Assembly: GCA_007741555.1 (NCBI GenBank)
Contig: CP036526.1
Location: 4,278,001-4,342,000 of the forward strand
From: Stieleria marina
GTDB taxonomy: Bacteria > Planctomycetota > Planctomycetia > Pirellulales > Pirellulaceae
Direction of reading: 5' to 3'
DNA: 64,000 nucleotides
Both the position numbers and the translations under genes were made by a program. Numbering within the stretch: position 1 is the stretch's first letter; each line of letters begins with the position of its first letter. Positions 63,078 through 64,000 of this stretch are shown here, one piece after another. The notes beneath the pieces are model-generated. The model did not search any database. It saw only the letters and a list, made by a program, of their open reading frames with translations, and was not told where the DNA came from.

Positions 63078-64000
63078 CTACTTTTTCAACAACTGGATCT
63101 TGTCCGCAATTCCGCGTTCGTACTTTCGAAGACTCGATTCACTTAACGATACGCTTGGCTGCTGCTTGAGGTGCTGATCCAAGAAGAGTAACGTGGCCGC
63201 GCGCGAAATGCGTTGAACGTCCTCACGTCGTGAAGCCAACGCTTCGGAAAGTCGGTTTGATCGGCGTGACTTGCTCCCGGTCGAATCGGAGAACGAAAGG
63301 TGGTTCGCGTTGTTGATCCACAAAAGGTGATGTGGGCCATCTGGCCACCATTGAAATCCGACTTTGCGGTGTTCTGGCTGAAAGTTTTGCTGTTTATCTT
63401 TGCTGCCGGATATTCCTAGCAACGGAACACAAATCGACGCATAGCTCTCTTTTAAGAAAAACGGATCACCTGGTCCCTGAGGTGAAAGGGCCACTCCGCA
63501 TCGAATCCGTTTGTCGTGCAAGTCCGGTCCGAGTCCCCGGCCGTTGACGATTCGTGGCCGCATCCAATCCAGTGCTGGGCGTGCGCCACAAACGACTAGC
63601 GTCGTAAATGCACCAAATGAATGCCCCATTGCCCCGATTCGTTTCAAGTCAAAATGATTGTGGAGCTGCGTGTGTTCACCATTCCATCGCATCACCTGAT
63701 CGATTGCGAAACTGACGTCTTTTGGACGGTTCAAGACTTCGTCAGAGTCTCGAGTCATCGCGGCGATCGTTTTTCCGATGCGCAATCCCCCTGCCAAAGC
63801 CTGCTTTGTGTTACTGCCGACATGTTCGATGCAGACGACGATGTAACCATGTGTCGCTAGGTGCCGTGCCTGTGCGAAATTGGCATCTCGGTTGCCACCG
63901 GCGCCGTGTGAAACGATCACGACGGGAAAAGGTCCCGGTCCATACGGAACGTGAACCTTCAACGGGACCGTTCGGTTATCACGTTCTGGATCGACTATTG
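63078..64000 (-). CDS. Alpha/beta hydrolase (dienelactone / PAF-acetylhydrolase-like), 5' end cut by window edge
   Basis: 307 codons are open to the right edge, without a start; an internal TTG at 63962 is unlikely to be the true one because family residues continue upstream of it (IVDPERDNRTVPLKVHVPYG). The fold has PVVIVSHGAGGNRDANFA (oxyanion hole), the nucleophile elbow GHSFGAFTTL, an Asp-containing ISGSKDKQQ loop and a late HHLLWINNANH with the catalytic His. It hydrolyses an ester or similar bond; the substrate is unknown. Such enzymes are often secreted, but the signal would lie outside the window. Confidence 0.85.
   Translation of the reverse strand, partial: IVDPERDNRTVPLKVHVPYGPGPFPVVIVSHGAGGNRDANFAQARHLATHGYIVVCIEHVGSNTKQALAGGLRIGKTIAAMTRDSDEVLNRPKDVSFAIDQVMRWNGEHTQLHNHFDLKRIGAMGHSFGAFTTLVVCGARPALDWMRPRIVNGRGLGPDLHDKRIRCGVALSPQGPGDPFFLKESYASICVPLLGISGSKDKQQNFQPEHRKVGFQWWPDGPHHLLWINNANHLSFSDSTGSKSRRSNRLSEALASRREDVQRISRAATLLFLDQHLKQQPSVSLSESSLRKYERGIADKIQLLKK

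Overview
The window looks like a chromosomal segment of a planctomycete, most likely a Pirellulaceae (Rhodopirellula-like) bacterium. The evidence is the mix of lineage-typical families: a DUF1501 + PSD1/cytochrome c pair, a TIGR03790-type secreted protein, a YTV-repeat cell-wall protein, Ser/Thr kinase and CRTAC1/FG-GAP lipoprotein neighbours, and tetrahydromethanopterin (H4MPT)-linked C1 genes (fae, mtdB) with an ATP-grasp partner. Starts are often GTG, TTG or (probably) CTG, and many genes have weak Shine-Dalgarno sequences.

Layout. 0-5 kb: secreted redox/copper protein (cut by the left edge), serine hydrolase and TIGR03790 protein, all minus strand. 5-6.4 kb: two small plus-strand hypotheticals. 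6.4-9.4 kb: the SOS mutagenesis pair imuA-imuB, with long overlapping coding ends. 9.5-12.4 kb: small membrane, hypothetical and lipoprotein genes. 12.4-16.8 kb: DUF1501/PSD1 pair. 16.9-20 kb: sirtuin and a tail-specific protease. 20.4-23.8 kb: mtdB, fae and an ATP-grasp gene (formaldehyde oxidation/detoxification through H4MPT). 23.8-30.2 kb: a PilM-containing operon of three large proteins, two with striking Met-Asp-Gly tracts. 30.9-38.6 kb: a very large hypothetical enzyme, a kinase with a DIG instead of DFG motif, and a CRTAC1-type lipoprotein. 38.6-45.6 kb: tilS, rny, the YTV protein and rex.

45.84-57.76 kb is an integrated genomic island. It sits at a tRNA-Gln(TTG) gene, is bounded by an 18-bp perfect direct repeat copied from the tRNA 3' end, and separates the tRNA from a hairpin terminator now lying just past the right repeat. 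A tightly packed four-gene module at the left end ends in a tyrosine integrase whose 3' end runs antisense into the tRNA. The middle has short phage-like genes, gene-poor DNA and a serine recombinase. The right end has a restriction-modification operon: a ribbon-helix-helix regulator with a perfect inverted-repeat operator, a C5-cytosine methyltransferase, an McrB-like AAA GTPase and an McrC-like nuclease. Gene content resembles the LlaJI/BsuMI type of GTP-dependent R-M system rather than a stand-alone McrBC.

Right of the island (58-64 kb) are an unrecognised HTH protein facing a promoter with two direct repeats exactly 21 bp apart, small secreted proteins, and a REP-associated tyrosine transposase (RAYT) flanked by repeat arrays on both sides, including partial copies of its own 3' end. 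An alpha/beta hydrolase is cut by the right edge. The most interesting candidates are the island's R-M operon and its operator, the RAYT repeat locus, and the Met-rich PilM operon.
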